Assembly: GCA_040772505.1 (NCBI GenBank)
Contig: JAXGYA010000007.1
Location: 111,289-175,288 of the forward strand
Length of the DNA: 64,000 bases
Direction of reading: 5' to 3'
Origin: Mariniphaga sp040772505
GTDB taxonomy: Bacteria > Bacteroidota > Bacteroidia > Bacteroidales > Prolixibacteraceae
Shown here: positions 15,986 to 24,534 of the stretch, piece by piece
How positions within the stretch are numbered: the first letter of the stretch is position 1
How the letters are laid out: each line of letters starts with the position of its first letter
Notes under the pieces: model-generated
Told to the model about the DNA's origin: nothing
Seen by the model: only the letters and a program-made list of their open reading frames with translations
Databases searched by the model: none
Position numbers and translations under genes: made by a program

Positions 15986-16790
15986 TGTAAACTTTTTCGG
16001 GTAATTTCAATGCACGGACAACCAGAAATATTCCTGCCAAAACAAAGGGAATACTCAGCCATTGCCCCATATTCAGTGTCATTGCTGCTTCAAAGGCTTC
16101 CTGATCTTCCTTGATGAACTCAATGAGAAAACGGGCAAAGAAAATCAGAATAAAAAACAGACCCGTCAGAAACCCTTCCCGGTTTTTCATTCCGGTGCGC
16201 CAGTATAAATAGATGAGCACACCAAAACTGAACAGATAGGCTAACGCCTCATATATCTGCGTGGGGTGCTTGGGAAGCGTTTCGCCGTTTCTTTCAAAGA
16301 TAAATCCCCAGGGAAGTCCGGTTTCAACTCCGTAAATTTCCGAATTCATCAGATTCCCGGTGCGTATAAAAGCTGCCACCAAAGCGGTGGGCACAACTAT
16401 CCGGTCAATTGTCCACAAAACATTTCTTTTAGTAATCAGCTTTGAATGAATCAGAAGTGCAATAACAATCCCGATTGCACCTCCGTGGCTGGCAAGACCT
16501 CCATGCCACACCTTAATAATCTCAGAGGGATGCTGTGAATAGTATTCCCAGCCGTAAAAAAAGACATGTCCCAGCCGTGCACCGACGATTGTGGCAATAA
16601 TTATATAGAAGAAAAGGGAATCGATCCACTTTTGGGGTGTTTTCTCCGATTTAAACATCCTTTCGCCAATATAGTAACCGATTAAAAATCCGGATGCAAA
16701 AAGCAGCCCGTACCAGCGAACAGAAAGAGGACCTAAATTAAAAATCTCAGGACTGGCATTCCAGTGGATAAAGTTTAATAAATGCAGCAT
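15972..16790 (-). CDS. lgt: Prolipoprotein diacylglyceryl transferase
   Basis: Transfers diacylglycerol from phosphatidylglycerol to the lipobox Cys of prolipoproteins in the inner membrane. 272 aa from ATG 16790 ('MLHLLNFIHWNASPEIF'), with seven predicted membrane helices. The family signature is present: 'WHGGLASHGGAIG' and 'RTGNLMNSEIYG' with the essential Arg/Asn, plus 'HPTQIYEAL'. The frame opens ten codons further upstream, but the ATG used gives the normal N-terminus. The last residues (KKPG) lie in DNA shared with the integrase fragment, so the natural C-terminus may have been replaced. Confidence 0.93.
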   Translation of the reverse strand: MLHLLNFIHWNASPEIFNLGPLSVRWYGLLFASGFLIGYYIGERMFKSEKTPQKWIDSLFFYIIIATIVGARLGHVFFYGWEYYSQHPSEIIKVWHGGLASHGGAIGIVIALLIHSKLITKRNVLWTIDRIVVPTALVAAFIRTGNLMNSEIYGVETGLPWGFIFERNGETLPKHPTQIYEALAYLFSFGVLIYLYWRTGMKNREGFLTGLFFILIFFARFLIEFIKEDQEAFEAAMTLNMGQWLSIPFVLAGIFLVVRALKLPEKVYKKPG

Positions 16791-16851
16791 TTTATTATGT
16801 TTAATTAATTGATATTCCAATCAAAAGTTTCCAATACAGAATTTTATTTAC

Positions 16852-19800
16852 TTATGCTCCCCTGCCATGGCAGTGTTTATATTTTTTTCCGCTTCCGCAG
16901 GGACAGGGATCATTTCTTCCCACTTTCTTCTCCACCCTGACCGGTTGCGGTTTTGCGCGTTCTCCCGTATTGGCGTGTGCCCCCTCCATCGGATTGTCCA
17001 CTCCGGGCAAGTCCGATTTCTGAGTTCTGTAGCGGCTCATATCAGTTCGTTTGCGCTCATCTGCCTGGCGTACCTGATCGGGACTTTGTATCGGAATATG
17101 ACCTTTCATCAAAGTACCCACCACATCCTTGTTAACCCGGTTCAGCATTATTTTGAACAGGTTGAAAGACTCCAGCTTATAGATGAGGAGCGGGTCTTTC
17201 TGCTCATAGGAAGCACTCTGCACCGACTGTTTCAAATCATCCATTTCGCGGAGCTGCTCTTTCCATGCTTCATCAATAGTGTGCAGCACAACCTGTTTCT
17301 GATAGGAGCGAACAAGCTCCTTTCCTCTGTTGAGATAAGCTTTTTCCAGATTACAGACAATCTGAAAAACTCGTTTCCCGTCGGAAATGGGAATTACAAT
17401 ATTCTTGTAAATTTTCGATTTGGTTTCATACACATCTTTGATGACAGGAAAGGTCTGTTTGGATATAAACTCAACTTTTCGCTTAAAGCTTTCAATCATT
17501 TTCTCGTAAATCCGCTCGGTGATTTCAGAAACCGGAAGCTGTTTAAATTCCTCTTCTGCCACCGGAGACTCGATGGAAAGCAGACGAAGTAGTTCCATGT
17601 TGAAGTTTTCAAACTGGTCGGCGCCATAATATTCATTCACCAAATCCTCAACTGAATCATACATCATATTCAGCAAGTCCACTTCAAGGCGCTCGCCAAA
17701 CAGGGCATGTTTCCTGCGTTTGTATATCACCTCGCGCTGAGAGTTCATTACATCATCATATTCCAGCAACCGTTTACGGATTCCGAAATTATTTTCCTCC
17801 ACCTTCCGCTGTGCCCGTTCAATGGACTTTGAAATCATGGAGTGCTGAATGACTTCACCCTCTTTCAGCCCGAGCCTGTCCATAACTCCTGAAATGCGGT
17901 CGGAGCCAAACAGGCGCATCAGGTCATCTTCGAGTGAGACATAAAACTGTGAAGAGCCCGGGTCTCCCTGGCGCCCGGCACGTCCGCGCAGCTGACGGTC
18001 AACACGGCGCGAATCGTGGCGCTCTGTGCCAATGATGGCAAGACCACCGGCTTTTATCACTTCCGGAGAAAGTTTAATGTCCGTTCCGCGTCCGGCCATA
18101 TTTGTTGCAATGGTTACTGCGCCTGAATGTCCGGCTTCGGCAACAATTTCAGCCTCACGCGCATGGAGTTTGGCATTCAGCACATTGTGATTTATGCCAC
18201 GGATTTTCAACATGCGGCTGAGCAATTCCGAAATTTCAACCGAAGTGGTGCCGACCAGTGTTGGCCTTCCTTGCTTGTTTAATTCAACGATTTCATCGAT
18301 GACTGCACTGTATTTTTCGCGTTTGGTTTTATAGACCAAATCCTCCCTGTCGTCGCGGACTATCGGGCGGTTTGTCGGAATTACCACCACCTCCAGCTTA
18401 TAGATATCCCAGAATTCTCCCGCTTCGGTCTCGGCAGTTCCGGTCATCCCCGCCAGTTTGTGATACATTCTGAAATAGTTCTGCAGAGTAATGGTTGCAA
18501 AAGTTTGCGTTGCGGCTTCCACTTTCACCCGCTCTTTGGCTTCAATAGCCTGATGCAATCCGTCGGAATAGCGGCGCCCTTCCATGATACGCCCGGTTTG
18601 CTCATCCACAATCTTCACCTTGTTGTCGATAACCACATATTCCACATCCTTTTCAAACATAGTATATGCTTTAAGCAGCTGATTAATTGTGTGAATTCTT
18701 TCGGATTTCACGGCGTATTCCTGCATCAGCCTGTCCTTCTCCTCAATAAGCTTTTCATAGGGCATCCCCGAGTTTTCGAGGTCTGCCATTTTTGACCCTA
18801 TATCGGGCATCACAAAAAAGTTGGGGTCATCAAAACCGGCAGAAATTAAATCAATTCCTTTATCCGTAAGTTCAACCGAATTCAGTTTTTCTTCAATAAT
18901 AAAGAAGAGCGGATCGGTTACTATATGCATATTTTTGTTGTTGTCCTGCATATAGAAATTTTCAGTCTTAGTCATAATGGCTCTCATTCCTTCCTCACTC
19001 AAAAACTTTATCAGCGAATTGTTTTTTGGCAATCCCTTGTGTGCGCGCAACAAAAGCAATCCACCTTCCTTTTTCTGTTCTTCGGTGGCATTTTCGTCAG
19101 AGAGCAGTCTTTTGGCATCTACAAAAATCCGGCTGACCAAATCGCGCTGCGCTTTATAGAGCCTTTCCACATATCCTTTCAACTCCTCAAACTGCTGGTC
19201 TTCACCCTTTGGCACTGGTCCTGAAATAATCAAAGGGGTGCGGGCATCATCCACCAAAACCGAGTCCACTTCGTCCACAATGGAGTAATGGTGCCTTCGC
19301 TGCACCAAATCTTCAGGGTTAATAGCCATGTTGTCACGCAGGTAGTCAAATCCAAATTCATTGTTGGTTCCGTAGGTTATGTCGGCATTGTATGCCTTTC
19401 TGCGCTCCTCCGAGTTGGGCTGGTGCTTGTCAATGCAATCCACGGTTAACCCATGAAACTCAAAGATGGGTCCCATCCATTCGGCGTCGCGTCTGGAGAG
19501 ATAATCGTTCACCGTAACGATATGCACACCGCGCCCGGCAAGTGCATTCAGGAAAACCGGCAATGTTGCCACCAGCGTTTTCCCTTCTCCGGTGCTCATC
19601 TCCGCAATTTTCCCCTGATGCAGGACAATTCCGCCAATGAGCTGCACATCATAGTGAACCATATCCCATGTGATTTCATTGCCCCCGGCAATCCACCGGT
19701 TTTTCCACAACGCCTTGTCTCCCTGAATGGTAATGGAAGAGCGCACCGAAGCAAGATCCTTGTCGTATTCTCTTGCTGTAACCTTAACGGTTTCATTTTC

Positions 19801-20169
19801 AAAAAATCTTCGGGCAGTATCTTTGACAATAGCAAAAGCTACCGGGAGAATTTCATCCAATACTATTTCAATTTTTTCATCAATAATCTCCTCAAGCTTG
19901 TCAATCTGTTTGTAAATCTCTTCACTTTCCTGAATATCTGCTTCTTCCGCCTTTTCTTTCAATTCCGCTATCTCATCTTCTTCAGACTGAATCCGTTCCT
20001 GAATGATTTGCCTCAGCTTATCTGTCTCGTTGCGCAATTCATCGTTGGAAAGGGTCAAAATGTGTTTATATTCCTCCTTTATCCGTTCAACAATGGGAGT
20101 TGTTATTTTGATATCCCTGTCGGATTTACTTCCAAACAATTTTCCAAGTATATTGGTCACAAGTGCCAT
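16852..20169 (-). CDS. secA: Preprotein translocase ATPase SecA
   Basis: The motor of Sec protein export. 1105 aa, the long form usual in Bacteroidota, with an extra coiled-coil near residues 50-100 and an insertion near 330-390. Walker A 'MSTGEGKT' is at 191-198; then the DEAD-like 'DEVDSVLVDDARTPLIISGP', 'GTTSVEISELLSRML' and 'IATNMAGRGTDIKL' of the second motor domain, and 'RQLRGRAGRQGDPG'. The C-terminus carries the zinc-binding SecB/ribosome site 'DPCPCGSGKKYKHCHG'. It lies upstream of lgt in the same direction. A -7 box is seen at 20204-20211. Confidence 0.98.
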   Translation of the reverse strand: MALVTNILGKLFGSKSDRDIKITTPIVERIKEEYKHILTLSNDELRNETDKLRQIIQERIQSEEDEIAELKEKAEEADIQESEEIYKQIDKLEEIIDEKIEIVLDEILPVAFAIVKDTARRFFENETVKVTAREYDKDLASVRSSITIQGDKALWKNRWIAGGNEITWDMVHYDVQLIGGIVLHQGKIAEMSTGEGKTLVATLPVFLNALAGRGVHIVTVNDYLSRRDAEWMGPIFEFHGLTVDCIDKHQPNSEERRKAYNADITYGTNNEFGFDYLRDNMAINPEDLVQRRHHYSIVDEVDSVLVDDARTPLIISGPVPKGEDQQFEELKGYVERLYKAQRDLVSRIFVDAKRLLSDENATEEQKKEGGLLLLRAHKGLPKNNSLIKFLSEEGMRAIMTKTENFYMQDNNKNMHIVTDPLFFIIEEKLNSVELTDKGIDLISAGFDDPNFFVMPDIGSKMADLENSGMPYEKLIEEKDRLMQEYAVKSERIHTINQLLKAYTMFEKDVEYVVIDNKVKIVDEQTGRIMEGRRYSDGLHQAIEAKERVKVEAATQTFATITLQNYFRMYHKLAGMTGTAETEAGEFWDIYKLEVVVIPTNRPIVRDDREDLVYKTKREKYSAVIDEIVELNKQGRPTLVGTTSVEISELLSRMLKIRGINHNVLNAKLHAREAEIVAEAGHSGAVTIATNMAGRGTDIKLSPEVIKAGGLAIIGTERHDSRRVDRQLRGRAGRQGDPGSSQFYVSLEDDLMRLFGSDRISGVMDRLGLKEGEVIQHSMISKSIERAQRKVEENNFGIRKRLLEYDDVMNSQREVIYKRRKHALFGERLEVDLLNMMYDSVEDLVNEYYGADQFENFNMELLRLLSIESPVAEEEFKQLPVSEITERIYEKMIESFKRKVEFISKQTFPVIKDVYETKSKIYKNIVIPISDGKRVFQIVCNLEKAYLNRGKELVRSYQKQVVLHTIDEAWKEQLREMDDLKQSVQSASYEQKDPLLIYKLESFNLFKIMLNRVNKDVVGTLMKGHIPIQSPDQVRQADERKRTDMSRYRTQKSDLPGVDNPMEGAHANTGERAKPQPVRVEKKVGRNDPCPCGSGKKYKHCHGRGA

Positions 20170-20203
20170 ATTGCAATATTTTAATGCTTCAAATTTTGAA
20201 TTA

Positions 20204-20237
20204 CAAAGGTAAGAAAATGTAAGGGGTTAACCCGAAA
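20204..20237 (-). promoter_or_regulatory. Putative secA promoter
   Basis: On the minus strand TTTC (20237-20234), 22 bases, then TACCTTTG (20211-20204). The second box is a perfect TAnnTTTG; the first differs from TTTG by one base. About 35 nt separate it from the secA start codon. Confidence 0.55.
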
Positions 20238-20317
20238 GGAGAGCAATTATTTACAGTAATCAAATTACTTTTATTATTCAGAAACATCGTTTAACACATT
20301 ATTTTCAAATTACTTCC

Positions 20318-20325
20318 TAATTTTG
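20318..20325 (+). promoter_or_regulatory. Putative -7 box of mnmA
   Basis: TAATTTTG, a perfect Bacteroidota -7 box, ends seven bases before the ATG at 20332, so the message would be nearly leaderless. No clear -33 TTTG is present; the nearest candidate is the TTTA near 20291. Confidence 0.45.
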
Positions 20326-20331
20326 CAGGTG

Positions 20332-21510
20332 ATGAAAAAAGTTGTTATTGGTCTTTCGGGCGGAGTTGACTCCAGTGTGGCTGCTTATCTACTAAAGCAG
20401 TTGGGGTATGATTTGACCGCACTCTTTATGGTGAACTGGCATGAGCGGGTGGGAGCTCTAACCAGTGAATGCACCTGGGAGGAAGACGCCCTGATTGCCA
20501 GAATGGTTGCTCAAAAGCTGGATATTCCTTTCCACATTGTTGATTTGAGCGACGAATACAAACGACGGGTTGTGGATTACATGTTTGCCGAATACCAAGC
20601 GGGCAGAACACCCAATCCGGACATACTCTGCAACCGCGAAATCAAATTTGATACTTTCTTTAAGGAAGCATTAAAATTCGGCGCTGATTACGTTGCTACC
20701 GGGCATTATTGCAGAAAAGGGGAAATCACCGCCGGCGACAACATAATCTACAGGCTCATGGAGGGGAAAGACAAAAATAAGGATCAGAGCTATTTTCTGT
20801 GCCAGCTCAATCAGGAACAGCTGAGCAGAGCGCTTTTCCCGGTGGGTGAACTCACAAAGAAGCAGGTTCGCGAAATAGCACGCAGCGAGAACCTTCCCAC
20901 TGCCGAACGCAAGGATTCTCAGGGAATTTGCTTTGTCGGGAAAGTGGATTTACCCACTTTTTTGCAACAGAAACTTCAGCCAAAAACCGGAAATGTAATT
21001 GAAATTCCGGCAGCCTTCATGGAGAAGAAAAAGCAGGTTGAAATTTCGGAAGAAAATTATCCCAAACTTTGCTTTCCATATCCGTATAAGCCCTGGAACG
21101 GAACGATAATCGGAGAACACCAGGGAGCGCATTTTTATACCATCGGGCAGCGAAAAGGGCTGAATATTGGCGGACACAAGGAGCCTTTGTTTGTAATCGG
21201 CACCGATGTGCAACGCAATATCGTGTATGTGGGCGAAGGTAAGGAGCATCCCGGACTTTTCCGTCCCGGGCTCTTCATTTCTGCAGAAAACATTCACTGG
21301 ATAAGAACCGACATGATGATGCAGCCCGGAAGCAAAAGGGAGTTTAGTTTCCGCATCCGCTACCGGCAGGCGCTGGAAAAAGGAGTTCTTCACGTAAAAG
21401 ACGAGGGGATATATGTGCTTTTTGAAAATGAACAGCGCGGAATCACTTCCGGACAATTTGCTGCATGGCATCAGAATGATGAACTCATCGGTTCGGGAGT
21501 TATCGCTTAA
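20332..21510 (+). CDS. mnmA: tRNA-specific 2-thiouridylase MnmA
   Basis: Makes 2-thiouridine at U34 of tRNA-Lys/Glu/Gln, using ATP and relayed sulfur. 392 aa from ATG 20332. The PP-loop 'GLSGGVDSSVAAYLL' is at about residues 7-21. The two active-site cysteines are seen in 'NPDILCNREIKF' and 'SQGICFVGKVD'; 'GHYCRK' and 'KDKNKDQSYFLC' are the tRNA- and ATP-site motifs. 'YTIGQRKGLNIGG' is the central-domain signature. It heads a same-strand run with yicC and gmk (29-nt gap to yicC). Confidence 0.97.
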   Translation: MKKVVIGLSGGVDSSVAAYLLKQLGYDLTALFMVNWHERVGALTSECTWEEDALIARMVAQKLDIPFHIVDLSDEYKRRVVDYMFAEYQAGRTPNPDILCNREIKFDTFFKEALKFGADYVATGHYCRKGEITAGDNIIYRLMEGKDKNKDQSYFLCQLNQEQLSRALFPVGELTKKQVREIARSENLPTAERKDSQGICFVGKVDLPTFLQQKLQPKTGNVIEIPAAFMEKKKQVEISEENYPKLCFPYPYKPWNGTIIGEHQGAHFYTIGQRKGLNIGGHKEPLFVIGTDVQRNIVYVGEGKEHPGLFRPGLFISAENIHWIRTDMMMQPGSKREFSFRIRYRQALEKGVLHVKDEGIYVLFENEQRGITSGQFAAWHQNDELIGSGVIA

Positions 21511-21539
21511 AAACTGTAAATTCACAAAAATTTTTACTG

Positions 21540-22415
21540 ATGATAAAATCAATGACAGGCTTTGGTAAAGCCGAATTTGAAGTAAACAACAAGAAAATTA
21601 TTCTTGAGTTAAAATCACTCAACAGCAAGCAGATTGACATTAGCGTGCGCATTCCGCCAGTCTATCGCGAAAAGGAAATCGAAATCAGGAAGGAACTTGC
21701 CGAAAAAATGTTCCGCGGAAAACTGGACCTGACCATTTATGTGGAAAATCACGGAGAGGAGACCAACAGCAAAATCAACGAACCGGTTCTGAAAAGTTAT
21801 TTTGAAACCCTGCAAAGGATAAACAGTGAACTGGAGTTGCCAACAGACCAGACCACCATGCTGGCAATTTTGCGCCTTCCTGATGTAATAAAAACCGAAT
21901 ATGAAACGCCAGGCGAAGAGGAGTGGCAGGTGATTCTGGAAAACCTGCACAAGGCGATTCAGGATATCGACAATTTCAGAATAGCCGAAGGCAAAGCTCT
22001 CGAGGAGGACATTATTGCCAACACCAGAAGCATTATGAATTTGCTGGATGAAATCGAACCTTTTGAAAAAGAGCGGATTGAAACCGTGAAAAATCGCCTT
22101 TCCGAAAACCTCGGCAAGCTTCAGCTGAACGAAAGCATTGATGAAAACCGTTTTGAGCAGGAGCTGGTGTTTTATCTTGACAAAATGGATATGAATGAAG
22201 AGAAAATACGATTGGCAAACCATTGTCACTATTTCCTTGAAACCCTTGCCATGCCTGAATCCAACGGGAGAAAACTGAATTTTATTTCCCAGGAAATGGG
22301 GCGCGAGATCAACACATTGGGCTCCAAGGCGTATGACAGTTCAATTCAGCGGATAGTCGTGAAAATGAAAGATCATTTGGAACGGATTAAAGAACAACTA
22401 CTGAATGTATTGTAG
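21540..22415 (+). CDS. yicC: YicC family endoribonuclease
   Basis: YicC-type proteins are single-strand-specific endoribonucleases linked to RNA turnover. 291 aa, a normal length. The N-terminal signature 'MIKSMTGFGKAE' and the C-terminal block 'GRKLNFISQEMGREINTLGS' are both diagnostic (YicC_N and DUF1732). It is followed after a single base by gmk, a neighbour pair conserved across bacteria, so the two are almost certainly one transcript. Confidence 0.95.
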   Translation: MIKSMTGFGKAEFEVNNKKIILELKSLNSKQIDISVRIPPVYREKEIEIRKELAEKMFRGKLDLTIYVENHGEETNSKINEPVLKSYFETLQRINSELELPTDQTTMLAILRLPDVIKTEYETPGEEEWQVILENLHKAIQDIDNFRIAEGKALEEDIIANTRSIMNLLDEIEPFEKERIETVKNRLSENLGKLQLNESIDENRFEQELVFYLDKMDMNEEKIRLANHCHYFLETLAMPESNGRKLNFISQEMGREINTLGSKAYDSSIQRIVVKMKDHLERIKEQLLNVL

Positions 22416-22416
22416 T

Positions 22417-22986
22417 ATGGGAGGAAAAATCATCATCGTTTCGGCACCTTCCGGAGCCGGAAAAACCACGACAGTAAAACATCTGCTTCAACAGAATTTC
22501 GGGCTTGAGTTTTCTGTTTCTGCAACCAGCCGCCAACCCAGACCGGGAGAAACCAACGGGAAGGATTACTATTTTATTCCTGAAAGCGAATTTCGCCAGA
22601 AAATTGAGAACCGGGAGTTTTTAGAGTGGGAAGAAGTTTATGAGGGCAATTTATACGGCACCCTGAAAAGTGAAGTAAACCGCATTCTGAATTTGGGAAA
22701 AAGTGTAATTTTTGATGTGGATGTCGTGGGCGGATTAAACATAAAAAAATTTTACGGAAACGATGCCCTTGCAATTTTCATCACCCCGCCATCTGTGGAA
22801 GAGTTGGAAAAGCGCCTGAAAAAGCGCTCAACAGAAACCGAAGAAAAAATCAACACCCGCATTGCAAAGGCAAAAAAGGAGATGGAATTTGCCGATCAGT
22901 TTGATGTAATCATCGTAAACGATGTACTTTCAACTGCTCTTGCCGATGCAGAAAAGGCAGTTGCCGGGTTCCTTTCAGAAAATTAA
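22417..22986 (+). CDS. gmk: Guanylate kinase
   Basis: Phosphorylates GMP to GDP with ATP. 189 aa from ATG 22417, one base after the yicC stop; the ATG at 22405 inside yicC is less likely because the P-loop would be displaced. P-loop 'SAPSGAGKTT' is at about 8-17. The GMP-binding 'SATSRQPRPGETNGKDYYF' and the lid 'KRSTETEEKINTRIAKAK' follow. It ends 25 bases before dispersed repeat copy B. Confidence 0.97.
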   Translation: MGGKIIIVSAPSGAGKTTTVKHLLQQNFGLEFSVSATSRQPRPGETNGKDYYFIPESEFRQKIENREFLEWEEVYEGNLYGTLKSEVNRILNLGKSVIFDVDVVGGLNIKKFYGNDALAIFITPPSVEELEKRLKKRSTETEEKINTRIAKAKKEMEFADQFDVIIVNDVLSTALADAEKAVAGFLSEN

Positions 22987-23011
22987 TTTCAGCTGCCGTT
23001 TTTCACCATGC

Positions 23012-23133
23012 TATGAAACGACCATGTAGAAATGCTTCACAAACAAGCATAATTAAAATGAGGGAGTTACCTGCCTACCGGACAGGCAGGCATCCAATAC
23101 CTTTGAAAACTTTTAATTTTAATTGGATGAAAT
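23012..23133 (+). repeat. Dispersed 121-bp repeat, copy B
   Basis: Partner of 12507-12627. It contains a perfect 7-bp hairpin CCTGCCT-ACCGGAC-AGGCAGG (about 23070-23090) and a -7 box TACCTTTG at 23098-23105, about 35 nt upstream of nadD. The 3' half (from CAGGCAGGCATCC to GGATGAAAT) is nearly identical in the two copies; the 5' half has diverged. Confidence 0.85.
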
Positions 23134-23140
23134 CCAACTA

Positions 23141-23758
23141 ATGAATTCAACAGTAATGAAACAGACACCTAAAAAAAAATATCCTGCAAAAATCACCGGA
23201 TTATATTTCGGTTCTTTCAATCCTGTTCACATCGGGCATTTAGCCATTGCAAACTACATGGTGGAATTTGCCGGTCTGGATGAGTTCTGGTTTGTTGTTA
23301 CACCACAAAATCCGCATAAGTTAACCAATCTGCTAAACGATTACGACCGCTTAGAGATGGTTCAGCTTGCTATTGAGGGAGATGACCGCATGCAGGTTTC
23401 CGACATCGAATTTTACCTGCCCAAGCCAAGCTACACCATTGACACACTAACCTATCTGCAGGAACGAAACCCCGGCAAAATTTTTAAAATACTGATGGGG
23501 TCCGACAATCTGGAAAATTTTCACAAGTGGAAAAATCACGAAGTTATTTTAGAGCATTTCGGAGTAGTCATTTATCCGCGGCCCGGTTTTGACCCTTCTA
23601 AAATAGAACACCCAAACATTGTTGTTGCGGAAAATGCCCCGCAAATGGAGATTTCATCATCTTTCATCAGAAACGCCATCAAAGAAGGAAAGGACATTCG
23701 CCATTTTTTGCCGGTCAAAGTTTGGAATTTTATCGATAAAAAAGGTTTTTACAAATAG
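23141..23758 (+). CDS. nadD: Nicotinate-nucleotide adenylyltransferase
   Basis: Adenylates nicotinate mononucleotide in NAD synthesis. 205 aa from ATG 23141; ATG 23156 is an equally possible start, and the region before is repeat DNA. The nucleotidyltransferase signature 'GSFNPVHIGHLAIAN' and the closing 'SSSFIRNAIKEGKDIRHFLP' (SxTxxR-type) are clear. 'NPHK' and 'MGSDNLENFHKW' are NadD-specific. Its promoter seems to be supplied by repeat copy B. Confidence 0.95.
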   Translation: MNSTVMKQTPKKKYPAKITGLYFGSFNPVHIGHLAIANYMVEFAGLDEFWFVVTPQNPHKLTNLLNDYDRLEMVQLAIEGDDRMQVSDIEFYLPKPSYTIDTLTYLQERNPGKIFKILMGSDNLENFHKWKNHEVILEHFGVVIYPRPGFDPSKIEHPNIVVAENAPQMEISSSFIRNAIKEGKDIRHFLPVKVWNFIDKKGFYK

Positions 23759-23781
23759 GGATTTAACTCATTGTCTGACTA

Positions 23782-24534
23782 ATGAAAACAGTAAGAATCA
23801 TTTTGCTTTTCCCCTTAGCCCTTTTCAGGATGTTGTTTATTCTTGGAGTTTCAGCCTATGTGGTGGCAGTGGGTATGGTCTGGCTCAAAATATACGGTTT
23901 CAGCCGCCGTTTGCAAAACTGGGCGATGCACACCTGGGGAAAAAGTATTTTATGGGTTTGCAGTGTTAAAGTGAAAAAGAATGAATCTCCGTTGGACCAG
24001 CACTTTATTTTGATGCCGAACCACCGCAGTTATTTGGATATTTTCATTGTTGCAGCCTATACCTCAACAGGCTTTGTGGCAAAAGCAGAACTAAAGAAGT
24101 GGCCCTTTCTGAAGCCGGGAGCAAAAATCACCAACACTATTTTTGTTTCCCGCGCCGAACTGCAGAGCCTTCTTGCAACCATGAACAAAATCAAAGAGTC
24201 GATAGACAGCGGAATTCCCGTGGTACTTTTCCCGGAAGGCACTTCCTACAAAGGACCGCTGACGAAACCTTTCAAAAACGGCAGTTTTAAAATTGCCGCC
24301 GATGCCGGAATTTCCGTAATTCCAATGGCGATTCACTACAAAGACATTAACGATGCGTGGGTGGGTAACGATACGTTTTTTGGTCATTTTTTCAGACAGA
24401 TGAGCAAACCGGTTACTCACGTAACCATCCGCTACGGAAAGCCTGTAAGCCACAGTGACTACAAAGTTCTTCAAGCAAAAACCCGGGAGCAGATAAACGG
24501 GATGCTGAAAGATATTATTTCAGAAATGCAGTAG
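23782..24534 (+). CDS. plsC: 1-acyl-sn-glycerol-3-phosphate acyltransferase
   Basis: Adds the second acyl chain to lysophosphatidate at the inner membrane. 250 aa. An N-terminal hydrophobic anchor ('ILLFPLALFRMLFILGVSAY') precedes the acyltransferase motifs 'NHRSYLD' (HX4D, near residue 78) and 'LFPEGTSYKG' (near 151). It follows nadD by 23 nt on the same strand and ends one base from the convergent permease gene. Confidence 0.92.
   Translation: MKTVRIILLFPLALFRMLFILGVSAYVVAVGMVWLKIYGFSRRLQNWAMHTWGKSILWVCSVKVKKNESPLDQHFILMPNHRSYLDIFIVAAYTSTGFVAKAELKKWPFLKPGAKITNTIFVSRAELQSLLATMNKIKESIDSGIPVVLFPEGTSYKGPLTKPFKNGSFKIAADAGISVIPMAIHYKDINDAWVGNDTFFGHFFRQMSKPVTHVTIRYGKPVSHSDYKVLQAKTREQINGMLKDIISEMQ

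Noticed and set aside
15823..16062. 79-aa minus-strand ORF as a gene
   Set aside because: Half of it is lgt in another frame; the rest is the integrase fragment already described.
16867..20212. Long plus-strand ORFs opposite secA (for example 16867-17592 and 19453-20184)
   Set aside because: Shadow frames of a highly conserved gene; no family sequence and no plausible starts.
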